Of a stretch of DNA of 47,687 nt, positions 38,019 to 47,687 are shown one piece after another. How positions within the stretch are numbered: the first letter of the stretch is position 1; every line of letters starts with the position of its first letter. Source of the DNA: Blattamonas nauphoetae (lineage: Eukaryota; Preaxostyla; Oxymonadida). The notes under the pieces were generated by a model, which was not told the DNA's origin, did not search any database, and worked only from the letters and a program-made list of their open reading frames with translations. Position numbers and translations under genes: made by a program. The stretch spans positions 1 to 47,687 of the forward strand of contig JARBJD010000459.1 in assembly GCA_033064195.1 (NCBI GenBank). Reading direction: 5' to 3'.

Positions 38019-38756
38019 TCAATCGGCATTGACTTTTAGTTTTGATTTCAAAGACTTTTTCAGATTGGTTCTCCGTTCGCTTCTATAACTACTTTTTTCG
38101 ACGCCTCCAAGAATTGTGTAGTTGAATCGTGGCTTCCCACCGTGTCCTTTGCCCTTCGAAAACCAGCATTCATCAATCTCAACCACCTTGCCCACACCAC
38201 CAAGTTTTTCTTTTTTCGAAATTTCCTTCTGGAGACAGACAAGTCGAATGCGTCGATACCATCTTCCGATTGCATTGTGTGAAAGACCTACATCCCTTTC
38301 TGCAGTTGCGTGATTCTTTTTGCACCACCACGCGTGAAGAAGTTTGATCTTTTTTACGTTTGATAAGCGAGATTGACTGAAAAATGTATTGGAATGTTTT
38401 GAGAGTTTGATTCTGGGTCGATGCTTTGAACAGATGAACATATTTGGTGGATCTGATGGGTGTGCCGAAATCAAGTCCATTTCTGTGCTGCATTCCGGAC
38501 AGTTCATCGTTTGGTGAGAAAGGCCGACTGATTCGAGAAATAGCTCCGCTCTTGCTTCAGTTGTGCACAACGAATGTATGTCATCTTCATGTAGAGAACC
38601 TTGTTTTGACACAATTTCATTCACTACAACAGAACGAGGAATGAGGATATTGATCAGAATACCGATTTGCGTGTCTTCAATCGAAATTGTTGGATTTTGA
38701 ACTTCTGATACAATTCCTGAAATCGTTGATATAGATGTATTCTCTGAAATAATCAA
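38019..38756 (-). pseudogene. Merlin/IS1595-like transposase, N-terminal part
   Basis: A 245-codon frame with a zinc-ribbon-like start (MNCPECSTEMDLISAHP, then FICSKHRPRIKLSKHSNTFF) and a helix-turn-helix-like segment (HATAERDVGLSHNAIGRWYRR). It then has the first catalytic Asp in VVEIDECWFSKGKGHGG and the LGGVEKSS strand. This order matches IS1595/Merlin DDE transposases. The frame stops shortly after, so the second and third acidic residues are missing and the copy cannot be active as read. A domesticated N-terminal protein is an alternative. Confidence 0.7.
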
Positions 38757-39060
38757 CTAAAAATGCAGTATAGACCAGTATCCGTCTCGGTGAGTGTTGA
38801 CGATTCACTGTCGGAAGTTTCCGACGTATTGCGGATAACACTATCGTAGAAAAGTGGTGAAATAGACAAAATCAGACATGAGAAGTACGTGACAAACTTA
38901 GTTTTTATCCATCTCCAAATGCCTGACATTGAACAAACTGTGTTTTCTGGATTAAGGGTCGATCTAGGTTGGCACAAAAGTTGTTTTGTTTCTTCTCATT
39001 ATCTTCCAAAAACAGTCTGTGATATGGAAAATCCATTAGTGAAATAAAATTAGTATCTGT
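38757..39060. other. intergenic, no gene seen
   Basis: Short open frames only, between the Merlin-like frame and a 20-bp tandem array. Confidence 0.35.
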
Positions 39061-39200
39061 TCCGCAGATAGTGATTTTGTTCCGCTGATGAGGATCCTGT
39101 TCCGCGGATGGTGTCACTGTTCCGCGGATGGTGTCACTGTTCCGCGGATGGTGTCACTGTTCCGCGGATGGTGACACTGTTCCGCGGATGGGGATTCATG
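39061..39200. repeat. 20-bp tandem repeat, 7 units
   Basis: Seven exact-register 20-bp units beginning TTCCGC. The central three are identical (TTCCGCGGATGGTGTCACTG), and divergence increases toward both ends. Each central unit contains the palindrome CCGCGG (a SacII-type site). Confidence 0.9.
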
Positions 39201-39444
39201 CCCAAAAAGAGGTGGAGACAGCGGCTGTTCACAGACATGAGAGAAGCGAGGGGATAATGGATAGAAAATGGATCTAGTCGTGATTTAAAAATGGCTAGAA
39301 CGCGAAGGGATAGAACAGTAGAAAAGTACGAACAAGGCAATGTGTCGAATAATACTACAGAAAAGATTACAATCTCATGCAGATTCATCTGAGACTTTGT
39401 CAGAGAGGGTGAATTCGAATGCGGTGTGGAATCCAAGACTGGAA

Positions 39445-41484
39445 TCAATCGTCTGGATGAGAAGGCGGTGGATTGGACTGTTCTGAAAAGAGGACAGAGG
39501 CATCCTGGTTGAGGAAGAAAGGCCGAGCGACTTCCTCAACTTCCGATTCCGAATCCAGTTCGACTGGCTGTTCAGGGCGTCCTCCCAAATCAGATGAACT
39601 GTCGCGTGTGACGAGTGCTGCTTGTCCCAAAGTCGGAGTGATCGCAACTGGAGTCGCCTGGATAAGTGGGGCATCAGACAGGAAGGAGGGCGAGTTCGGG
39701 ACAACGACTCGTCGAGGGAGGGAGGGGAAGACGTCTGAACGATGCTTATCATTCGAATCGCGTCTCGTTTTGATGCCGCGGATGGGATTCGGTGCTGGGT
39801 CAATGATGTCAGAAGAAGGCGACGGGATGAGACGGAATTCGTGGGAAGAATGATCGAGGGAAGGAGGGGAGAGGAAGGACGAGATGGCGATGAGTGTTTC
39901 CTGTGGGAGAGACAAGTCGTGCGGTGGGTGCTCTTCTCCGAACTCTTCAAACAGAATCTGTGCGCTGGCTTCTTCCTCCTCGTCCTCAATCTCAATCGCC
40001 TCTTCTGGAGAACCAGCAGACGGCACAGACAGCGATCGAGGGAGGCCATGTCGTGTCTGCATGTCTCGCTCAACACGGCTGGCGATGAGCTGTGGGCTCG
40101 GCCTCGCTTTTCGACTTCTCGGCGGCTCCAAACGATGCATGGCTTTCTCCACCGAACTCACATTCAGAGCAGGTGCGAGGGTGGCAACGTAGACGGTCGA
40201 GAGTGTCGTGTACGTGTTGGACGCGGCTGTGTCGGCGGAGGGGTCGGTGGCGGAGAGCGGGACGAAGAGATTTGGGGTGATGGCACTTTGACTCGCTGAG
40301 AGCGAAAATAAGGGAGAGAAGAGCCCATCGCGAGAAAGGGCGTGCTCAAATGGTTCGGTTGGTTCAGACGGGGCGAGATCAGTCTGTGCTTCGACTGTCA
40401 TCTGCGCAATCTCATTCTCCACTTTCGTCTGTTCCATCGATCGCTTGACACGGCGGGTCTTCGCAGTCAGTTCCGCTTCAGCAAGAAGGTCAAGCTCAGG
40501 ACATTGCTTGATCATGTTCTCGACATCAGAAATCGAAATGGTCGGTGCGAAGTGACCCTCTCGTTGCTTGTGGTTCATCGAGTGGCGGAAATACCGAAAA
40601 GTCTGATCAAACCGGCGTAACGGGTTTGGGAGGCCAAGTCGAGCGATGTTGAAAAAGTAACACAGCTCTCGGATGAACAGGTACACCCAATGGCTGCAGC
40701 CATGGCGCGCGAACATTTCACGCAGTTGGAGAGCAGTGGCAAGATGGAAAATGCCATAAGCTGTGAGAAGACCAGCGACAAAGTCGATTTCAAGGCTAAC
40801 ATCCTGCTGATCAAGCAACATCTGCAGTTCACGCCAGAGAAAGCCTTCGGAGAGAATAAGGAGTGTCGGGAGCAGAAATGGGTGGTCTATCGGGACGAAC
40901 ACGTGAAAGAGCAGAAATGCAGACCGATTTGTTGCAATGAGTGTTTGGGGAGAACATCTTCGGGGAATAGGTGCTCCTGATAGATGCAGCGTCGATAAAC
41001 TTGATAAGGTGTCAGGTTGGCGGGCTTGTTTTGCACAAATGTACGTACAATCATGAGTGGTACATTGTGACGAGCAGAAAAATGCGATTTCAGTTTGTCA
41101 ACAGCAGAGCTGCCTCGATTTCGACTAGTCTCACTTTGAGAGCAGAGAGAAGAACTATCTGTCATACTCTCCAAAATAGGAGTGTACGATGACGCATCTA
41201 CAATGTCAAACACACTGCATGTTCGATTCGATGGATTAAAGTTGTAGAGGATGAGTGTCATCGACGTCCGACAAATCGGACAGATGAGGGAATTTTTGTT
41301 GTAATCCAGCACTTGAAGAATGCATTCGAGATCTAAATTGAGCACATTTCCCATAGAAAAAAGACGAATACATCAGGTTGGAGAAAATATCAACCAAACC
41401 AAAAACATGAGAGCATGACGAAAGAAGAGCAGGTTGATCGATGGGGGAAAGACAAATTGAACAATTCGAAGGACTAATGTTCAT
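39445..41484 (-). CDS. RING-finger protein (E3 ligase-like) with one intron
   Basis: Exon 1 runs from an ATG at 41,484 to 41,400 and encodes MNISPSNCSICLSPIDQPAL...CSHVF. A 67-nt GT-AG intron (41,399-41,333) splits the RING domain. Exon 2 continues DLECILQVLDYN...LICPICRTSM, completing a C-x2-C...C-x-H...C...C-x2-C RING. The position after HVF that is often Cys is Asp here. Downstream comes a helical region (YQVYRRCIYQEHLFPEDVL; FVAGLLTAYGIFHLATALQL), then a long Ser/Pro- and acid-rich disordered tail to 39,445. Near 40,900 the reading frame shifts by one base, which may be a sequencing error, a tiny intron or a real lesion. It is probably a ubiquitin ligase acting in nucleus or cytoplasm; substrate unknown. 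Confidence 0.65.
41333..41399 (-). other. spliceosomal intron in the RING gene
   Basis: 67 nt, starting GTTTGG and ending CAATTTAG. It joins phase 1 codons so that CSHVF continues as DLECI. Splicing it restores an otherwise split RING domain. Confidence 0.65.
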
Positions 41485-41628
41485 TGGTGGATAGAATGAG
41501 GCTGTTGGCAGACTGTTTACGAACCACTTTTTGCTTTTGGTTTCGACCAAAAATGCGAAGTAAGTTGGAAACAAAGATAAGGAGATGATAAACATGATTG
41601 AGCAGCGAGTAATCCAAAACCTCACTTC

Positions 41629-43020
41629 TCAAAAATAGGACAAATCGTCCTGCATATCAACTTGGTACGAATCGAAACCTTGAGCGTTTGCATACGCGAA
41701 ATGTTCGTGAGCCAATTGGACGTTTCGCATGGCACTTGGATTGGCCACAGCCTTTGGAATCTGCTGCAAGAGTTGCTGGTCAAAGTTGTCGTTCAGGTCC
41801 ATCAGCCCGTCTTCAGCGTTGCTCAGCTCCATCGAGTCCTCGCTTTCCTCGTCCAGCTCTTTTCTCAAGGTCGGGCTGGCACTGCGCCTTCTCTCGGCAC
41901 GTTTCTCCTTCCGGACTGCTTTGCCCTTCTCCTTCTCAGACCTGAACGCTGCTCGGGTGTATGCTTGTTCACGGAGCAGGCGTTCGGCCTCCTCGCGTCT
42001 TCCTCGCTCCAGTTCAATCAGAGCTTGCTTGCGTGTCTCCTCAGCATCAGCATCCATCTTCGCCTTCCTCACTGCTTGGATCGCCCGGGAATTCGCTGTG
42101 TTCTCGCTCTCAGCAGCGATGCGTTCTTCGTCCTCAGTCACAATCACGTCAATCGCAGAGATATGCTCCTCGACTGGCCCATCTGACGACAGCGAGTAGC
42201 TTGCATGGACTGTCCCGATGGGGAACGAATCATTCGGAGTGTTCGCGTTGATCACCAGCTCCACAAACACCGTTCTCTTCTCTTCCGACCCAAAGTCTCC
42301 CATTTTGATCTCGATCTTCCTCTTGTTGCCCACACCAGCAATTGGGATGGGCAGAACTGCACCTGTCACCACTGTTTCGGTTGTTGTGTATCCAGGAATC
42401 TTCACCTGGGTCACACAAGAATTGAATTCCATCCAGATTTTCGTGTTGAAGGTAACTGTATTCTGGGCCAGATTCAGTTCAGACGCAAAGATTCCCGGCA
42501 GAATCTCAGCTTTGTCGACGTAGAAATATTGTCCTCCGCCGTGCTCAGCAACTCCTTTCATCATTTGCTCGTTGAAATCTCGTCCAAGACCAATCGAGGA
42601 GACAGAGATCCCTTCACTCCGATAGCGTGAAGAAATCCCATTAACACCTTCAACACTCGTGTCTCCTTCATTTGCTTGGCCATCAGAGAGCAGGAACACA
42701 CGGCGGGTGCCTGTCGAAGGGTGAGCTCGCAGCATTTCGATCCCAGCTTGGAGACCACCCGAAAGGTTCGTGCAGGATCCTGGCTGGAGTGTGTTGATGA
42801 GAGTGAGATACATATCCTTGTTCGATACTGGCCCAATCTGAACGAGATTGGAGATGCTTGAATCATACGCCACGATTCCAAGCGAATCAGTTGGGGTAAG
42901 TTGCTCAACCAGATTTCGCGCCGCAATTTTCGCAAAATCCAATTTCCCTTCCGATGACATCGAACCAGACTTATCGATGACAAGAACAATCGAGACAGAA
43001 GAACGTTCCGTGGTTTCCAT
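41629..43020 (-). CDS. von Willebrand factor A-domain protein (463 aa)
   Basis: The VWA domain occupies residues 9-180 with a complete metal-binding MIDAS: D16-K-S18-G-S20, T84 (in SCTNLSGG) and D113 (in LLSDGQANEG). A beta-sandwich-like part (about 185-290) follows. Then comes a highly charged helix (ELERGRREEAERLLREQAY; EKEKGKAVRKEKRAERRR) and an acidic tail. Proteins of this layout bind ligands or partners through Mg2+; the partner is unknown. The ATG at 43,020 is the first in frame. A good N-terminal extension (MEIKVRKSNYAITP) starts at 43,112 in another frame, suggesting one base is missing near 43,034 in the genome or the assembly. Confidence 0.8.
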   Translation of the reverse strand: METTERSSVSIVLVIDKSGSMSSEGKLDFAKIAARNLVEQLTPTDSLGIVAYDSSISNLVQIGPVSNKDMYLTLINTLQPGSCTNLSGGLQAGIEMLRAHPSTGTRRVFLLSDGQANEGDTSVEGVNGISSRYRSEGISVSSIGLGRDFNEQMMKGVAEHGGGQYFYVDKAEILPGIFASELNLAQNTVTFNTKIWMEFNSCVTQVKIPGYTTTETVVTGAVLPIPIAGVGNKRKIEIKMGDFGSEEKRTVFVELVINANTPNDSFPIGTVHASYSLSSDGPVEEHISAIDVIVTEDEERIAAESENTANSRAIQAVRKAKMDADAEETRKQALIELERGRREEAERLLREQAYTRAAFRSEKEKGKAVRKEKRAERRRSASPTLRKELDEESEDSMELSNAEDGLMDLNDNFDQQLLQQIPKAVANPSAMRNVQLAHEHFAYANAQGFDSYQVDMQDDLSYF

Positions 43021-43121
43021 CTTCTTCGGAGCTTCGAAACAGCCTGAGCAAGAAATTGGAGTTCTGATTGCGGCGTAATAGCGTAGTTGCTTTTTCGTAC
43101 TTTAATTTCCATTGGAGACAA

Positions 43122-43493
43122 AGTGAGAAAAGTGTGAATGATCTTAGCCCACTGTTTAATCTATCAAGAACAGAGGATCGTTAATGAGTTGAGATCGTAC
43201 CGTTTCTTCTAAGAAGGAATTGATAGAAAAAGTTACACCAATTTTGAATAGACTTATGTGAGATGGTCTTTCTGGATGCTAAAATTCCATGAAAGTTCTT
43301 GAATCGCACTCTACAGTACCCATAAAAATAAGCTGCGCTATTAAGGAGAGTGAGAAGAACGTTCAAACCTGTACCATTTCACCTGTTAGTCTTTCATGAG
43401 TTGTTAAATCAAGGATTATATTCCACAAAGTCTATCGTGATAGATCAAAGGCAGAATAAAATTACATTCCTCCGTTCTCTCTCCGTCCTGCTT
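43122..43493. other. intergenic, no gene seen
   Basis: AT-rich. No coding or repeat structure was recognised before the Tc1-like remnant. Confidence 0.4.
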
Positions 43494-44507
43494 CTAGTAC
43501 TTTGTCTGCCCACCGTTTGCCTTGATTATAGCTTCTATTCTTCTAGGCATCGAGCGAATCAAGTTTTGAACCAGCGAAAGTGGAATCGAGTGCCAGACGC
43601 TCGACATTTGCTCACGAAGTTGTTCTGCAGTTTTGATTTCTTTTCTTTTGATTCTCCATTTTAGGTATGGAACACGTTCTCGATAGGATTAAGATCGGGA
43701 GAATACGGAGGCCACCCGATCGTTTCCCATCCGTTCTCCTCAAGCCATTCGCAAACGATCCTACTTGTGTGTTTTGGATCGTTCTCTAAAACCGGTATCC
43801 TTTCCTTCTTTCCAACTTCCAAAAGGTCCTTTTCCAGGTGTTCCTCTAATATTTTGATGAGATCCGCGGAATTGAGAGTCCTTTCTAGGATCGGATGGAT
43901 GGATCCAACTCCATTCCATCCGATCGAAGCCCATCTCCAGGTCCATTCACTTCATCCTTATTCAACCAAACATAATCTCGTCCATCCGAAACAAATGCAC
44001 AAATCTTACTCTCGTCTGTCCATATCACCTCCATCCATCTTTCTACCGACCAATCTTTCACTTTCAACGCAAAATCAAGTCTGTCTCTATGATGTTTTTC
44101 TGTCAACATAACACATTTCCGTCGCACTCTCTGCCTCAGTCCCGCTTCGGCTGCTCTTGAACGTATCGTCCCTTCATTCAACTCCAATCCGCGTTGTGAC
44201 ATCGCATTTTGGATCGCAGGAATGTGGAGATACCTGTTAGCTTTGAAAAAGGAGATGAGCATCTGATCCTGTTGAAGTGTGGTTTTTTCTTTTTCTTCCC
44301 TCGACCTTTCTTGTTGGTCTTGATGATTCTTAAATACCACCGATATTTGATGGATCGAACAGTCGATTCATTTTTCCGAGTCTTCTTCGCAACTTGGGCA
44401 GGTGTTTGCGTCCTTAGAAGCGAGGGGATCCGTTGACGAGTTTGAGGTGTGCGTTCGACTTTCTTTTTCTGTTTGAACCATGTAGATTGCTGTAACTTTG
44501 GAACCAT
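43494..44507 (-). pseudogene. Tc1-like (Tc1/mariner) transposase remnant
   Basis: The N-terminal part (44,507 onward) has RTPQTRQRIPSLLR and a helix-turn-helix QVAKKTRKNESTVRSIKYR. The catalytic part follows: first Asp in WMEVIWTDESKICAF, second in VLENDPKHTS, and the DD34E-type Glu in PYSPDLNPIENV. The C-terminus reads RIEAI-KANGGQTKY to a TAG at 43,496-43,494. The total length of about 338 codons is normal for Tc1. Reading requires several frame changes, so it is inactive. Terminal inverted repeats and TA duplications were not found. Confidence 0.78.
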
Positions 44508-46819
44508 GTGGAGTGATATTCGTTGAAAAATAAGCCCTGACTCGGATTTTGCTTGCGAATGTTTTCATTCGCATTTTCCTTCTCCGGTTTTGTTTTCCAC
44601 TTCTCTCCTCTTGTTTGAATATCATATTTTGCTCCGAATTGTGGATCATTTCCGTTTTGTGAAAACAAACAGTCATACATAAAGATCACGCGATCGACCC
44701 TCTTCAAGGAAACTGAATCTCCAGCTCTCGATCCTGCAACTCTTCTTGTCGTCCCAAAAGTATGAACTGCTATCTCTCTGCTCAACACTCTCCGCCTCTC
44801 CTTCATTCATTATTGTTTTCCATCTCGTGCCGCAGATAATTGTTGCGGGCACTGTATAAGTGGGTCAATATTTGTGACATCATAGAAAGTTCGAGCCCCC
44901 ATCGAAACCGACCGTCGCCTTTCTTTTTGTTCGTTTTCAGGTCTCTCTCCAATAACTTTTTCTCACCTCTAACAACTGATCACAAGAGTTGGTTTCACTA
45001 TCTTCCCACCAGAAGACTAATCAGACTGAGACCAAAACAATTGATGGGATGATCATCATGTAGTGGGATCTTCTCTCAACAATTATCTTCATGACACCTG
45101 TTTTGTGTTTTGAGAGAAAGTTTTGATGCTGAGAGGTAATAAGAAGGATATGATAAAGATTCAATGAAGATGGTTAGCGATTGAGAGAGATGGAATTGAT
45201 TTTGTGGAGGATGAATGAGAAGTGTAATTAGAGGGTTGGTAAGGATATGGGTGAGAATTTTTGAGATCATATACAATTTCGAGAATCCGAATCAGAAAAC
45301 GAGAATAATCCGTCTTGTCAGTATTTCATCTAATTAATCGATTATGACATCGAATGGTGTCTCCAACGAGTCTTTGAGAATGGACACTGGTTTGTCCCAG
45401 CTGTGTGATGAGACGAGATTCGAAGTAAGGGGTTCGAACTTTTATGATATCAAAAATTCTCACCCATATTTGAGGTGAGATGAGGGATGAGGAGGATGAG
45501 CGGAGAATGAGAGATGACGCAGAGTGGCCATTGGTGGGACGAGGGAGGTGAGTGGAGGACGAAAGATGACGATGGAGGACATTGGAGAGCGAAAGAGTGT
45601 GAGGGCGATGAGAGGGAAGAAAGTAGAGTTGAGTGAAGCGTCGAGGAGTGAGATTTAGGAGCAAGAGATAAAAAGGGAGAGCAGTGGTGGACGAGGGAAG
45701 GTGATGGTGAACAGTGAGGGACGAGGGAGGCTGCTGCTGGCCTTGGATGTGTTGTAAAGGCTGAAGCTGAAAAATGAATTAGAACAGTGAAGAATTGGGG
45801 AAAAAGGAGGAGAAGACATTGTTGGAGAATTTGGAGAACAATGATTAACAGTTGAATGATGAGAGCAATGATGAAAAGAAGAATTCGGGAAAGCATCAAT
45901 AATATGAGTATTTGGAGAAGAATGAATAGTTTGAGAAGTTGGAGAAGATGAAACTGAATTTGTGTGAAAAGGTTAACGAACAGAGGTTAGAGACTGAAAA
46001 GGTGAACTCAACTCTTTCTCATGAAAACGTAAGAGAAATGAAAAGGATGATGATTTAACACAAACTGGGGCACCGGTCAAAGATGAATCTGAACGTAAAA
46101 CCCAAGGTATTCCTTGAGACCGGTGATACTGACCCGAAAAGAAGAGTGACTGTCTGGGAAAACAGCATGACTTAAAATGAGAGAAATGTGAAGAAGAAAA
46201 AGAGACAAACCTATGGAAGGAATGAACAGTATTCTGTTCATTCCCGTTCAATTGAGTGAGATGTGAAGTGAAAAGCAATAAGGTCATCCGAGGAGCGGAT
46301 TGGTTCAGTGAGGTGATTGGAAACAAAATGTGATAGACAGGGTTTTGGTACCGATCCCATCGGAGCCATCTCAATTGATCCCTGCTTTTATGAATTTTCA
46401 CCCATAAAAAGTCACTTTTGACAAAAGTGTAATAAAACTGAGTTTTAAAGTGAATTTACCATCTCCTTCGTGGAGATAAACTCAAAATAGCTCGATAAAA
46501 CGTCCGATCCGCTTATTTCAGTCACTGACCTTACCTCCAATTCGAAGAGTTGAGGTCGATCGATCCCAGAAAAGCCGGATTGGCCTTATCTACCAGAACC
46601 CTGGTGATAGTAATTCGAATTCGGAGTCGCAGCAGTTTTACCATGCTGCTCCGCAAAGAAACAATTTGAAACTTTCTTCCCTAAAACAGGGTTTTCTGAA
46701 GAGAGAAAGGAACTAAGAATATCCTGGATCCTAAAATGAGGACCAGTATCAGGAAAACAGTGACATGTGTTTTGAACCATAAGAATCAAGAGCAAATAAA
46801 TCGGCCAAACATTTTCCGG
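44508..46819. other. intergenic, no supported gene
   Basis: Several open frames on both strands are low in complexity (Ser/Leu-rich opposite purine-rich DNA around 45,450-45,960). No RNA gene or transposon end was recognised. Confidence 0.35.
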
Positions 46820-47391
46820 AAAACACCTCTTCCACTGTCTGAAGTGGACTGTCGGTGTCTCTCCGGTCTCTGGCATGGCAACCGTGATGCATGGGCCTGT
46901 GGAAGGGCGACACACAATTGGTCAGCGTTTGAGAGTGCATGGACAACACTCGGCCCACACTTCGAGTATGCAGTTTACATGGCGGACTCGGCCTACATCG
47001 CCGGTGCACGCGAGCACAACGCAGTCATCAGATGGCATTGATAGAAAGATTCTTCGGCCGACTAAAGACAGTCTGTGCCATCCTATCTGGCAAATGGACG
47101 TTCAGCCGGGCAGAGCTCCCAGCAGTCTTTGCTGAATGCGTCTGTGTAACACACTATCACGTTTCAATCAATCCGTTAACTCAAGATGATGATGGAATTG
47201 AGCAGGCCGTGTACGACAATGCATTTATGGACTTGGAGGAGGCAGCCGAAGGACGACGAGAGGCGGACAGAAGGTATTGTCAATATCAGTGGCCACAGCG
47301 GAGTGGCGACTGGTCTCCATTAAATTTTGGCGATGGAGCTATCTGGAAGAGAGAGTCCATCCATGAGAACCGAAACAAAGCCAGACCTTGA
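46820..47391 (+). pseudogene. IS5/PIF-Harbinger-like (DDE_Tnp_4 type) transposase remnant
   Basis: The plus strand reads THNWSAFESAW, then YAVYMADSAYIAGAREHNAV with a catalytic-type Asp. In the next frame it reads ALIERFFGRLKTVCAILSGKW with the catalytic-type Glu, followed by VCVTHYHVSINPL. This D...E wording is typical of IS5-related eukaryotic transposases (Harbinger/ISL2EU group). One frame change separates the two parts and the N-terminal half was not found, so the copy is dead. Confidence 0.6.
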
Positions 47392-47687
47392 ACGCATAAT
47401 CAGTGAAAAGTTGAACAAAATCCCGTCAATACTGTTTGATCGAGCAATGACGAGTGTGTTGGCCAGGGCGAATGAGGTTGGTACTCGGTTCGGTCACTCA
47501 GCAGAAAGATCAGTCAAGAGATCGACCTTCCATTTCATGAATCCGTGTACGATTAAACAGTTTGGATCATGAGAAAAGTCTGGCAAAATTTTAGGATGAA
47601 GTTGGTCCTATCGCGATGATCTTATGAAAACGGATAGAGTGAGAGATGAATGATATCTCGGCGCGATTCCGAGAAATCCTCACAATA
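47392..47687. other. right edge, no gene seen
   Basis: Follows the Harbinger-like frame. It may include the 3' end of that transposon, but no terminal repeat is visible. Confidence 0.3.

Noticed and set aside
45450-46401. Minus-strand genes near the right end
   Set aside because: Ser/His/Leu-rich low-complexity products, no motif or neighbour support.

Overview
The window looks like nuclear DNA of a unicellular eukaryote using the standard genetic code (TAA, TAG and TGA all end genes). The host genes are protist-like: a RING-finger gene with one 67-nt GT-AG intron, a von Willebrand A-domain protein, and a secreted beta-helix-like protein cut by the left edge. Several further host genes survive only as fragments. 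An anaerobic metamonad (oxymonad-like) host is a guess from the style of the proteins and is not proven by the sequence.

Layout. 1-9.7 kb is host DNA with decayed genes, a 28-bp minisatellite and a pogo/Tigger-type transposase remnant. 9,708-33,886 is one very large inverted repeat: two related Polinton-like (double-jelly-roll capsid type) units of about 12 kb, facing each other and joined through their integrase ends around a single-copy spacer of about 0.3 kb. Each arm carries, from outside inward: a pol III-like small RNA gene, a hairpin array, a second A/B-box element, an A-rich tract, two structured-RNA repeats, a small YEG-repeat protein, a third structured-RNA repeat, an S74-chaperone fibre-like protein, a 136-aa protein, two capsid-like paralogues, two MAPG-leader minor virion-like proteins, two unknown proteins, a packaging ATPase, a coiled-coil protein and an integrase. 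33,887-35,560 is a partial third copy of the same family, directly abutting the right arm. 37.3-37.8 kb holds another YEG-repeat gene.

38.0-43.1 kb is host territory (RING gene, VWA gene) with a Merlin/IS1595-like transposase next to it. 43.1-47.7 kb contains a Tc1-like transposase remnant and an IS5/Harbinger-like transposase remnant. The element looks fairly young, since most capsid-block frames are open in both arms, but it is a fossil with a handful of breaks. No DNA polymerase, helicase or maturation protease was found in either arm.

The most unusual content is non-coding and lies in the outer 2.7 kb of each arm. A roughly 280-nt unit occurs three times per arm, and compensatory base changes between copies support a folded RNA. 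Two A-box/B-box elements resemble RNA polymerase III promoters. One is followed by about 1 kb with no T4 run on its own strand and runs through two structured units to a T-run. The other heads a compact RNA of about 265 nt closed by a 9-bp helix and a T-run. The protein genes fall into two groups by the A/T motif before the ATG: one for capsid-block genes, one for fibre, YEG and ATPase genes.
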